This document shows, in pieces, positions 8,678-16,765 of a stretch of 38,335 nucleotides of DNA. How positions within the stretch are numbered: position 1 is the stretch's first letter; each line of letters begins with the position of its first letter. The DNA comes from Coriobacteriales bacterium (GTDB taxonomy: Bacteria > Actinomycetota > Coriobacteriia > Coriobacteriales > UBA8131). The DNA lies in the NCBI GenBank assembly GCA_031290695.1, contig JAITNB010000067.1, positions 1 through 38,335 of the forward strand. Reading direction: 5' to 3'. A model generated the notes under the pieces. The model had not been told where the DNA came from and ran no database searches. It was given only the letters and a program-made list of their open reading frames with translations. A program made the translations under genes and the position numbers.

Positions 8678-9478
8678 TCAAACCTTGACCAGTGGAAAGT
8701 CCCCGATATTGAGACTCATATCCAACGATATGCCCGGCTTTATCACATCCTGGTAGCCTTTGGCGGCAATAGTCAGGTCATAGGTACCCGCTTCCAAACG
8801 TTTGAACCAGAAGTCGCCAAAGTTATCGCTACGGGTCTCGATGATTGATCCATCAGCAGTTGCGAGCGCAATCTTCGCGCCCTCAATGATCTCATCGGCT
8901 TGCTCATCCCAAACTTCACCACCGATAAACAGTTTGGGCATATTGAGGTAATAAACTCTGGCACCATAGCTTTTTTCAATATAATAATCAGCCTGTGCAA
9001 TTTGATCGGTAAACTCAGATTCCTCGCCAAACCTCAGCGCACCAACAACACAAAGGTCGACGCAGTGTGGCAGCTTTCCCTCATCTATCAGATGGGCACA
9101 ACCGGTGCACTTCTGGGCAACTTTTAGTTCTTCGTTCCAATAGATTGCTCCAAACGGACAGGCTTGCCGAAGAACCTCATCGCCGGCCTTCGATGGATCG
9201 AGTATCACCAAACCATCATCACGCCGATAAAACGCTTCCGGGTGGTTCTCGATGCAAGGCGCATTATCACAGTGGTTACACAGCGCTAACCTATATTCGA
9301 CCTGCACCTTTGGTGTCGAACCATGCTCTATCTCGTTAATCTTGCACCAAAAGTGCCCTGTGTCTGGCTGCGGCAAAGCATAAGGCAGCCATTCATTGCC
9401 CACATGTTCATCTTTACAGGCTATCTGACAGTTATAGCACCCATTGCAAAGCGCCATATCAATTACAAAAATCTTCAT
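8678..9478 (-). CDS. Transhydroxylase-like beta subunit 2
   Basis: This 266-residue protein is a clear paralogue of the 5171-6022 product: CNGCYNCQIACKDEH, CNHCDNAPC, ACPFGA, KCTGC...PHCVDLC, then the same C-terminal beta domain (LFIGGEVWDEQAD...NFGDFWFKRLEAGTYD) ending in LNIGDFPL. As in the first beta subunit, cluster II has lost its fourth cysteine in the CNHCDNAPC segment (CIENHPEA follows). It would ferry or store electrons beside the molybdenum subunit. Its start follows the alpha-2 stop by 28 bp, with GGGAG 8 nt ahead of the ATG. The alpha-beta order repeats that of pair 1, consistent with tandem duplication of the whole pair. Confidence 0.85.
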   Translation of the reverse strand: MKIFVIDMALCNGCYNCQIACKDEHVGNEWLPYALPQPDTGHFWCKINEIEHGSTPKVQVEYRLALCNHCDNAPCIENHPEAFYRRDDGLVILDPSKAGDEVLRQACPFGAIYWNEELKVAQKCTGCAHLIDEGKLPHCVDLCVVGALRFGEESEFTDQIAQADYYIEKSYGARVYYLNMPKLFIGGEVWDEQADEIIEGAKIALATADGSIIETRSDNFGDFWFKRLEAGTYDLTIAAKGYQDVIKPGISLDMSLNIGDFPLVKV

Positions 9479-9506
9479 CGCACATTCTCCCTTTTACAAA
9501 CCGCCA

Positions 9507-12290
9507 TTAAACAAGCCAGTTTTCTATCTTCACACCGGTCTCATCAAAGCTCCTGGCAAAGACATCTGGGTAATCTTGAGCCAACTTATCAACATCTACC
9601 TTTTCAATGTTCACCAAAAAGCCGCTTGTTACCTCACCAAGAGCATGCTTCGAGGTGGTCATCGTGGGAGCAATGAGATTATTTGCGCCACCGCGGTCAG
9701 ACTCAGCTGCAACTATCGGATCAAGACGAGCACCATGATCTTGCAAGATCGACCCTTCGATGATGCGGCTGGTAACATAGGCACCGCCAAGAACCCAACC
9801 ACGCTCATTGAACACTTTTACGATATCGCCAGTCTTGATTCCCAAACGTTCAGCGTCCGTTACATTGACCCAAACTGGCTCATAGCGATAGCCATCAGAC
9901 CCAACAACCTTACAGGTGGGTATCTCTCGAAACCAGGTAATGTCGTCCAGCTGAGCGTGGCAGCGCCAATGGGGATGATTAGAGACGATCAGGAAGGGAT
10001 ATTCTTTGCTTTTTGGATGCAGGCGACTCTCTTGGTGCGACTCGCCGTATGGAACAAACTTCGGATAAGGCCCGCGCTCCACGTCGTCGGGGAATACTTC
10101 GGCCAGACGGGTTGAGTAGAAATGGATTTTTCCGGTGTCGGTCTCCATAGGGTGGTTCACGGGATTCTTGTAGAAATTCTCGAATCCACAGGAGTCTTTC
10201 TCCCAACCCTCTGCAGTGGGTATGACAAAGTATTCTTTGTCCACAAATTCATCGAAGTCGACCCAACGTGTTACGCCAGTACCGAGAAAACCCCTCATTA
10301 TCCACTCGTCCGTACTCAGGCCCTTGGTGAACTTCTCGTAGATTTCGTCGCCAAAACGCTTCGCCACCGCGACAGCGATGTCGTAGTCACTCTTGGCCTC
10401 ACCTACCGCATCGATACAGCGGCCTTCATAGAACACGAAGTTATAATCACCACCACAGGTGTCGGTGCCTATGTCGTCATTCTCGAATTTCGTCTGTACC
10501 GGCAAAAGCAAATCAGCAAAAATGCAGTCATTCTCAAACCAGATATGCTCGGTGACGATGGTCTCGATGTTAGGGCTGCGATAGGCATCTATGATGGCAT
10601 TGCCACCATTCCAACAGGTCGTCCAACAGGGTGCATCGCTCCAAATCATGCGTATTGGTTGTGCTCCTTTTACGGGATACTGATAGGGTATGAACTGCCA
10701 CTCTGGAGGATAACTGGCATCCGGAAAAGAGTGCCAGGTGAGAGGATTGTCTTCTGTCCAATTGCCAGAGAGAGCCTGGGGCATGAGCGTCTTTGGAATG
10801 AAAGAGGGTTTGATGCCCATCATCCAGCCTTGATAGGCATCGCCTGGATAAGGAATAAGTTCTGATCGTGGTCCCGGCATGGCAGATTGCAGGCCCATCA
10901 TTTGCCATTCCAAGAACTTCATAACATTTCTGCCTGGCTTGCCTATTCCTTGCATGGCCAAGGCTAGAACCTCTAAGCGTGCTGGCTCATGAGAATACGC
11001 CGATCGAATATATGATCCACCGTTGCCATGACCGATTGAAGTACGTAACTTGGCCCAATTACGAGCCAGGGCCTTTATCTGTCGCGATGGCACACCGCAA
11101 ATAGGCGCAGCCCACTCAGGCGTCTTGGGAATATTTTCTTCTCCACCTCGTACATACCAGAAAAACCATTCAGGATAGTCACAGTGAGTTTCAACATATT
11201 CCTTATCCCAAAGATCTTCTTCGAGCCACACGTAGACAATGGCCAAGTGTAAAGCTGAGTCGGTATTGGGATATACGGGAATCCACTTGTCTGCATGAGC
11301 GGCAGCTCCGTAGTTGAAATCTGGACAGATATAGACCTGTTGGATTCCTAGTTCGGTAAACCAATTGCAGAGGCGGCTGGCCTGTTGTCCGCCCCACGCC
11401 CAGGGTGTAGTGTCCACATCACAGCCCCAGAACAACATCATCTCGCAGTTATTTGCAGCGTCATACCAGAGATTGTATTGGTCGCCTTGACCCAGCGGGC
11501 TTTGACCCCACATATGTTTGGCACCCCAGTACCAGCCTTCCCAACTGTCGGGCTGACGAGCCTGATAGGTATAGCCCCCTAACAAATCTAACAAGTTGGT
11601 TTGACATCCATGTGCGGCATGGACAACCTTTGTCTCTCCGTGACCATCGATTTGACAAAGGATGGAATAGGGGCCGTAATCACGATGCACACGTTTAATC
11701 TCGTCAGCGAGGATATCCAATGCTTCATCCCAGCTTATGCGCGCAAATTTGCTCTTGCCGCGATTCTGGGGGTTGCGCTCGCCCTTGGGATCCCAGTCTA
11801 TACGCTTCATTGGAAACGGTATGCGGTTGTTTGAATAGGCGCGCTTTTTATACGCGAGCGCAAAAGGCGGAATCAACGACTTCTCGGCAGCAGAGAATTC
11901 TGTGCCGCGAACTTTGTACGTCCATTTGCGCACAAACTCCGGTGAATAGTGCTTGTGATAATCAAAAGGCCGCGTGCGGATAATCTTGCCATCCTTAACA
12001 TCGATTTCTGCGGTATTGGAGCCAACACCGCCACCGCAGAGTCCCAGGCCTTTGATAAACGTCAGTGCTTCGCCAGATGTGCGTTTCTCATCGACGATTT
12101 TCTTTTTGGCGATGAGTGAAGCGACGTCTGCCTCGACAGCCTCACTTACGGGCAACTGATCGAGCGCGAAATTCATACCAGCGAATATCGCACCCTCTTT
12201 TTCTTGATTATCGACTCTTGAAGCTTGCTCACTCGTTACGTCAATGGTCTCAGTCGATTTTTTCTCGGGCTTTTCTGTGTCTGGAGTCAT
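9507..12290 (-). CDS. Transhydroxylase-like molybdopterin enzyme, alpha subunit 2 (N-terminally extended)
   Basis: This 927-residue paralogue of alpha 1 shares long stretches with it (KRIDWDPKGERNPQNRG, DGHGETKVVHA, QPDSWEGWYWGAKH). His217 and Asp248-Ser249 occupy the active-site and molybdenum-ligand positions. At the position of alpha-1 Tyr409 (PRSEL-Y-P) this protein has Ile479 (PRSEL-I-P-Y), so the catalytic Tyr is replaced or shifted by two residues. About 65 extra N-terminal residues, rich in charged and polar residues and lacking a twin-arginine motif, precede the conserved core. AGGAG lies 6 nt before the ATG, which supports the long start. It starts 9 bp after MFS gene 1 ends, so the two are probably co-transcribed. 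Confidence 0.83.
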   Translation of the reverse strand: MTPDTEKPEKKSTETIDVTSEQASRVDNQEKEGAIFAGMNFALDQLPVSEAVEADVASLIAKKKIVDEKRTSGEALTFIKGLGLCGGGVGSNTAEIDVKDGKIIRTRPFDYHKHYSPEFVRKWTYKVRGTEFSAAEKSLIPPFALAYKKRAYSNNRIPFPMKRIDWDPKGERNPQNRGKSKFARISWDEALDILADEIKRVHRDYGPYSILCQIDGHGETKVVHAAHGCQTNLLDLLGGYTYQARQPDSWEGWYWGAKHMWGQSPLGQGDQYNLWYDAANNCEMMLFWGCDVDTTPWAWGGQQASRLCNWFTELGIQQVYICPDFNYGAAAHADKWIPVYPNTDSALHLAIVYVWLEEDLWDKEYVETHCDYPEWFFWYVRGGEENIPKTPEWAAPICGVPSRQIKALARNWAKLRTSIGHGNGGSYIRSAYSHEPARLEVLALAMQGIGKPGRNVMKFLEWQMMGLQSAMPGPRSELIPYPGDAYQGWMMGIKPSFIPKTLMPQALSGNWTEDNPLTWHSFPDASYPPEWQFIPYQYPVKGAQPIRMIWSDAPCWTTCWNGGNAIIDAYRSPNIETIVTEHIWFENDCIFADLLLPVQTKFENDDIGTDTCGGDYNFVFYEGRCIDAVGEAKSDYDIAVAVAKRFGDEIYEKFTKGLSTDEWIMRGFLGTGVTRWVDFDEFVDKEYFVIPTAEGWEKDSCGFENFYKNPVNHPMETDTGKIHFYSTRLAEVFPDDVERGPYPKFVPYGESHQESRLHPKSKEYPFLIVSNHPHWRCHAQLDDITWFREIPTCKVVGSDGYRYEPVWVNVTDAERLGIKTGDIVKVFNERGWVLGGAYVTSRIIEGSILQDHGARLDPIVAAESDRGGANNLIAPTMTTSKHALGEVTSGFLVNIEKVDVDKLAQDYPDVFARSFDETGVKIENWLV

Positions 12291-12299
12291 GGATATCTC

Positions 12300-13523
12300 C
12301 TAATCTTCTTTCTTCTTCCAAGCTTTGTTGCCGATATTGATGACAGCCCAGATCACTGCGCAGAGAACAAATCCCACTGCGCCTACCGCAACGATACCTC
12401 GCAGGTTGTCTACCCCCATGATGGCCTGAAGGATACCGAGCCAGTAAGAAGAGAGAAAATTACCGAGGTTTGTGCCCACCATAGTGAGTGAAGCCACCCA
12501 AGCCATAGCAGCTGGTGTGGTGATCTGGGCCAGTTCGAACTGAGTCATGACCATAATGCCGATGGCCAGGCCGAGAATGAACATGCCAACACCAAACATG
12601 ACGACGCTCTGGCCAAACGCTATCAAAAGGATGCCTATGGCACCAACAATCCAAAAGACTGACGCCGTGAACTTACCAAATATTTTGACAAAACGATCGA
12701 CAAATCCGGCAATTAAAAAGCTGGCACCGGAGAAGAACATGAAGATGATGCCAACCAAACCGGGGTTGTCTCCACCGGGAACACCACCCATAATGACAGG
12801 CATGGTCATCAAAGGGAGAGACTGGAATAGTTGATAGCACATAAAAAGTGCCAAGAACGCCCAACAAAGAGCCGGCAACTTGACGCGCTTGGCATTGCCG
12901 CCTTCGGAAGCTGCCTCCGGATTGCGAGCGATAACCTCATCGAGAGTTGGCGGCTCTGTCATGCAGACAAGCATAAGCACCAGCGCCACAAAGACCATGA
13001 TATAAGCGAGGAACGTAAAGTCCCAACTAATCGCAGCAAGAAAGCCACCGAGAAGGGTCAAAACCACACCGCCGCCGCTACCGATTGCTTGCGCACGTCC
13101 AAGATAGGTTGCCCGAGCATCCTTGCTCTGCACAAAACGCAAGACAACTGCAGAGCCCAAAGGAAACAACAAGCCGTTACCAAAGCCAGACAAAGCGCGC
13201 CAAACCAACACAACCTCAATACTGGGATGTACCCAAGTCGAGATGACGCCAAAACCACCATAGATAATCATGGCAATAACAGCAATGGTTCTATATTTGA
13301 TTTTCTTACCAACGATTGCGCCTGCCAACAACGCGCCGACAATAACGGTCAACGACGGCAAGGTCTGGAGCATGGTGACGATAAAGAGCGGAGTATCGGG
13401 ATAGGCAGCCTGCAAAGCTCCCATTGCAGGTGACACTGCCGCTGCGCCAAACATCGAGAAGCCGAGCATGTAGATACCAAACTGTAGTTTTAGTGACAGC
13501 TTCTCAGTCGATCCATTTGCCAT
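12300..13523 (-). CDS. MFS transporter 1
   Basis: This 407-residue protein has about twelve membrane spans. After the first span comes AVSPAMGALQAAYPD, a motif-A-like loop follows spans 2-3 (VGKKIKYRT), and VVWRALSGFGNGLLFPLGSAVV is in the span-4 region. AAGGAGG precedes the ATG by 6-7 nt; an in-frame upstream ATG at 13565 lacks such a site. It sits directly ahead of alpha 2, so it is the likely importer or exporter for the substrate or product of the transhydroxylase-like enzymes. The transported molecule is not readable from the sequence. Confidence 0.88.
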   Translation of the reverse strand: MANGSTEKLSLKLQFGIYMLGFSMFGAAAVSPAMGALQAAYPDTPLFIVTMLQTLPSLTVIVGALLAGAIVGKKIKYRTIAVIAMIIYGGFGVISTWVHPSIEVVLVWRALSGFGNGLLFPLGSAVVLRFVQSKDARATYLGRAQAIGSGGGVVLTLLGGFLAAISWDFTFLAYIMVFVALVLMLVCMTEPPTLDEVIARNPEAASEGGNAKRVKLPALCWAFLALFMCYQLFQSLPLMTMPVIMGGVPGGDNPGLVGIIFMFFSGASFLIAGFVDRFVKIFGKFTASVFWIVGAIGILLIAFGQSVVMFGVGMFILGLAIGIMVMTQFELAQITTPAAMAWVASLTMVGTNLGNFLSSYWLGILQAIMGVDNLRGIVAVGAVGFVLCAVIWAVINIGNKAWKKKED

Positions 13524-13703
13524 GATAATCCTCCTTCTTGGGTGTTGCACTGCTGAACTGAACATACCAGGTGCTGCACTTTTGCTGTCCGTCCCCTCCT
13601 TTCAACAGGTAACGTAAGCATCATCGGGGATGCCGCTTAATACGTGTCGCTTGAAATCCCTGATAGTACCTCGACCAAAACGTATGATTCGCCTTTAACC
13701 ACC

Positions 13704-14969
13704 TCAACCAACATCACTGCTGCAGTTTTTGGAATTAGGTAAGACACCTGCTCTGGGCCTGCGGATGGTTAAGATCAGAGCCGCTGTCACTGTTGTCGCG
13801 AAAAAGATGCCTGCTGTAAACCAGAACAGAGCACGGTCATCGGTAAAACCAAGCGCGCCCACCAACATCATGTAATAGGGCGTAAATACCTGACCTCCCA
13901 ACTGGAAGATACACATCATGGTCATCCCTAAGGTTTTGCGGGTATTGGGAGCCACATTTGACATAGTGGCAAACAGATAGGGATTGATAGTCCCCATACA
14001 CAAGCCCATACAAATGGTGGAGGCATAGACCATGCTCATGTTCTCAGCCAATGCAATGAGTACAAAGCACAGCATCGCAAAAAACAGAGAAACCACCACC
14101 GCATAACGCCGCGAGAGCTTGAGATAGGTGGTAAAAAAGAGCGAGATCACAAAAGCGGCGAGAGTATTAACAGAACTGGCAAAACCAGAACTTGCTGGTG
14201 AGCCAATGCCGTTTGTCTCCACAAATATCGAAAGCTTGAATATCACCGTCATCATCACACACATAAAAACAAGCATGCATACGCCCACCAACCACATCCG
14301 CCAATTTACCTGCTCTTTGATGATAGCAAAGCCCTTATGCTCGGCCTCCTCCCTGGCATCCTGCCGCTCAGGTTTGAAGTTGGGCAGACAGAAGACTTGC
14401 AGGATGATAACTGGCACGAAAATAAGATAGAGTAGAAACGAGGCACGCCAGTTGACCTCTGCAATCAGCCCCGAACCAATGCCAAGCACGAATGAAAGGA
14501 TGCCGCCACAACCATTCATCCATCCGAGCATCTGGTTTTTCTCATGCTCACAGAACAGGTAGGCTATCGCCGAAGGTACCAGCGGAAATGAGAGCCCGGC
14601 ACCAATGCCAAGCAACCCTCGCGTAGCGATAAGGACGTAGATGTTGGGTACCACAGTGGCAGCCAAGCCAGCCACCGTGAAGATAACGGTGCCGATAATG
14701 ATGATATGCTTTTTATCAAAATACTGTGCCAGTTTGCTGGAGGCAAGCATTGCGGGAATCATCATCAGAGCGGTAACCGACATGACTTGATCAACAAGCC
14801 AGTTGTTTGCATCGGGAAAAGCGATGGATATACTTGAAAGAAGTGAGATGACCAGCGCAGCCTGAACCATCCCATCGTCGCCACTCATCAACAGAGAGAA
14901 CTTGGCGGCCCCTTTAGAATTGCGCCCACCACCCCACTGTGAATTATCAAGCCTGCGAGCGTATTGCAT
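13704..14969 (-). CDS. MFS transporter 2
   Basis: This 421-residue protein has about twelve membrane spans, with an ATRGLLGIGAGLSFPLVPS block in span 4 and a central cytoplasmic loop rich in charge (KPERQDAREEAEHKG). It is only distantly similar to MFS 1, so the pair probably carries different molecules, for example substrate in and demethylated or rearranged phenol out. GAGGAG lies 6 nt before the ATG. It is the first gene of the aromatic block after a 303-bp gap and probably begins that transcript. The 180 bp between it and MFS 1 contains no recognised gene, terminator or promoter. Confidence 0.87.
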   Translation of the reverse strand: MQYARRLDNSQWGGGRNSKGAAKFSLLMSGDDGMVQAALVISLLSSISIAFPDANNWLVDQVMSVTALMMIPAMLASSKLAQYFDKKHIIIIGTVIFTVAGLAATVVPNIYVLIATRGLLGIGAGLSFPLVPSAIAYLFCEHEKNQMLGWMNGCGGILSFVLGIGSGLIAEVNWRASFLLYLIFVPVIILQVFCLPNFKPERQDAREEAEHKGFAIIKEQVNWRMWLVGVCMLVFMCVMMTVIFKLSIFVETNGIGSPASSGFASSVNTLAAFVISLFFTTYLKLSRRYAVVVSLFFAMLCFVLIALAENMSMVYASTICMGLCMGTINPYLFATMSNVAPNTRKTLGMTMMCIFQLGGQVFTPYYMMLVGALGFTDDRALFWFTAGIFFATTVTAALILTIRRPRAGVLPNSKNCSSDVG

Positions 14970-15272
14970 AGAGTCTCCTCAAGTCCTATCCCTCGTTTTA
15001 AGCAAGGGTGAAAAGGCTGATATCCTTTTGTAACAGGAAGCCTGGCTCATTGCATTAATATAGAGCCCGTCTTGAGGTAGCCGATTCAAACAAAAGGTAT
15101 TAAACATCTCAAACATGGTCAAGCGAAACGGTCGATTCGATATATTCGAGCTATAGTACCAAGATAAGATACAATCGTTTCTGAGACCCTGATTACAACT
15201 ATCAATTCTGTTGTACGTGTTGTGCAGACCGTTGCGACGCAACAAATTCCCCAATCTCTAGGGGAAGTTGCT
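14970..15272. other. 303-bp gap between folD and MFS 2
   Basis: No gene is visible. It holds the likely folD terminator at its high-coordinate end, an AAAAGG-N7-CCTTTT dyad at 15011-15029 in the probable leader of MFS 2, and an AT-rich stretch around 15130-15180 with a direct repeat ATTCGA-TAT-ATTCGA. No convincing -35/-10 pair was found. It marks a visible change from GC-rich sequence (folD side) to AT-richer sequence (MFS side). Confidence 0.6.
15240..15266 (-). terminator. Probable intrinsic terminator after folD
   Basis: On the minus strand, TTCCCC-TAGAGATT-GGGGAA forms a 6-bp stem (arms at 15247-15252 and 15261-15266), followed by a T-rich tail TTTGTTG. It begins 7 bp after the folD stop, where a terminator for the C1 operon is expected. 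The tail is interrupted by Gs, so strength is uncertain. Confidence 0.5.
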
Positions 15273-16118
15273 CTACAGAACCTGTGCGGCCTCCACTACG
15301 TGCTTGACGAGGACGCTGGTGGTGACGGTTCCTACGCCGCCGGGGACGGGAGTTAGGGCGGCTACCACGTCTTTGGCTGCGGCAAAGTCCACGTCGCCCA
15401 CAAGGGTGCCGTCGTCGAGGACGTTGATGCCCACGTCGATGACGGTCTGGCCGGGGGCGAGGCAGGTTGCGTCGAGCATTGCGGGACGGCCTACGCAAGC
15501 GATGATGACATCGGCCGTGCGGCAGAGCGCGGGCAGGTCGAGCGAGCGCGAGTGGCAGACCATCACCGTCGCGTTGCGCTCAAGGAGCATCATCGCGGCG
15601 GGCTTGCCCACCACAAGGCTGCGGCCAACCACAACCGCCCGTTTGCCCTGCAAGTCAACACCGTAGTAATCGAGCACCTCCATGCATGCCTGGGGCGTAC
15701 AGGGGGCAAAACCGTTGCCGTCGTTGGTGAATACCCCCGCCACCGAGGCGTCGGTGATGCCGTCTATGTCCTTGCGGGGGTCGAGCACGTTGCGTACCAT
15801 GTCGTCGTCGATGTGGGCGGGCAGCGGGCGCAGTAGCAGCACGCCGTGTACCGTGGCGTCGCGGTTGAGGCCCTCGATGGCTGCGACGAGGCCGTCTTGC
15901 GTGCAGTCACCGGGCAAGGTCACCTGACGCGCCGCGACCCCCACCTTCTCGCAGCGCTTCATCGCACCGCGCTCATAGGCAATCTCGTCTTCGCGCTCCC
16001 CCACCCGCACGATGGCGAGCGTGGGGGTGATGCCCCGGGCCTTGAGCGCGTCAACCGCGTTGGCAGTCGCCTCGTTCATCACCTCGACAACTGCCGCTCC
16101 CTTGAGTAGCTGTGCCAT
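15273..16118 (-). CDS. folD: Methylene-THF dehydrogenase, FolD family, lacking the usual cyclohydrolase lysine
   Basis: This 281-residue protein has the FolD signatures: HGVLLLRPLP, DGITDASV, the nucleotide loop VVVGRSLVVGKPAA, and the C-terminal TPVPGGVGTVTT. In bifunctional FolD the catalytic lysine follows a tyrosine by four residues (Y-x3-K). Here the segment reads AYERGAMKRCEKVG, with Ala at that place and Lys two residues later. In characterised enzymes loss of that lysine abolishes cyclohydrolase while dehydrogenase can remain, and a separate FchA is encoded immediately upstream. It therefore probably oxidises or reduces methylene-THF/methenyl-THF in the cytoplasm. AAGGAG precedes the ATG. 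It is the last gene of the operon. Confidence 0.92.
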   Translation of the reverse strand: MAQLLKGAAVVEVMNEATANAVDALKARGITPTLAIVRVGEREDEIAYERGAMKRCEKVGVAARQVTLPGDCTQDGLVAAIEGLNRDATVHGVLLLRPLPAHIDDDMVRNVLDPRKDIDGITDASVAGVFTNDGNGFAPCTPQACMEVLDYYGVDLQGKRAVVVGRSLVVGKPAAMMLLERNATVMVCHSRSLDLPALCRTADVIIACVGRPAMLDATCLAPGQTVIDVGINVLDDGTLVGDVDFAAAKDVVAALTPVPGGVGTVTTSVLVKHVVEAAQVL

Positions 16119-16127
16119 GCCCTCTCC

Positions 16128-16757
16128 TTACTCGAATCGCGCGGCAACCTCCGCAAAGATCGCATCCGCTTTGGCGGTATAGGCAGATAAAAGCGTGTTC
16201 GCCTGGCTGTTGGCCTGCTCCGCGTAGGCGCGGTCTGCCATTGACGCGGTGTTGATGAACACGTTGAGGCTCGCGCCCTGCAATGCCGCCTTGCAGAAGA
16301 TGACGCCCACGCCCACATCGCTTATCGCGATGGCCGTGCCTTTGGCGGCAAACTCCCCGTGAAGCTCGATGGCCTCGCAACAGGCCTCCATGATGGCAAG
16401 CGGCACGGTGCAGCACGCGCGCAGGCACTTCTCCATGACCGCGGCCTTGTGTGCGCGCTGCTCGTTGGTGTCTTTGGGCAGGCCATAGGCACGGGACAGC
16501 GGCTCGAACACGCGGGCATCCTCGGCCACAAGCTCGATGAGCCGGCCTTGCAGGGCATCGGCGCGTGCCTTAAGCGCGATGATGTCGTCTTGCACGCTGG
16601 CATAGTAGGGCTTGCCCACCGTGAGGCTGCCCACCATGTTGCCGAGCGCGGTGCCAATGGCGCCCACGAGGGCAGCGGCCCCTCCCCCGCCGGGTACCGG
16701 GTCCTTCGAGGCGAGCAGGGTGATAAAGCCTTCACAAGACGTGCTTGTTAACGTCAT
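16128..16757 (-). CDS. fchA: Methenyl-THF cyclohydrolase (FchA / cyclodeaminase family)
   Basis: This 209-residue mostly helical protein contains DPVPGGGGAAALVGAIGTALGNM near the N-terminus, the hallmark of the formiminotransferase-cyclodeaminase/FchA family. It interconverts 5,10-methenyl-THF and 10-formyl-THF. The ATG at 16757 has AGGAG 5 nt upstream and lies 8 bp after the fhs stop. The open frame extends far upstream, but that part is antisense to codons of fhs in another frame and is not translated. Its place between fhs and folD gives the full formate-to-methylene-THF set and complements the altered FolD active site. Confidence 0.9.
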   Translation of the reverse strand: MTLTSTSCEGFITLLASKDPVPGGGGAAALVGAIGTALGNMVGSLTVGKPYYASVQDDIIALKARADALQGRLIELVAEDARVFEPLSRAYGLPKDTNEQRAHKAAVMEKCLRACCTVPLAIMEACCEAIELHGEFAAKGTAIAISDVGVGVIFCKAALQGASLNVFINTASMADRAYAEQANSQANTLLSAYTAKADAIFAEVAARFE

Positions 16758-16765
16758 CGCTGCTC

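Noticed and set aside
5171..12290. Annotation as DMSO reductase subunits A and B
   Set aside because: The alpha subunits lack the N-terminal Fe-S motif and Tat signal, the beta subunits have a C-terminal beta domain and three clusters, and no membrane anchor is present.
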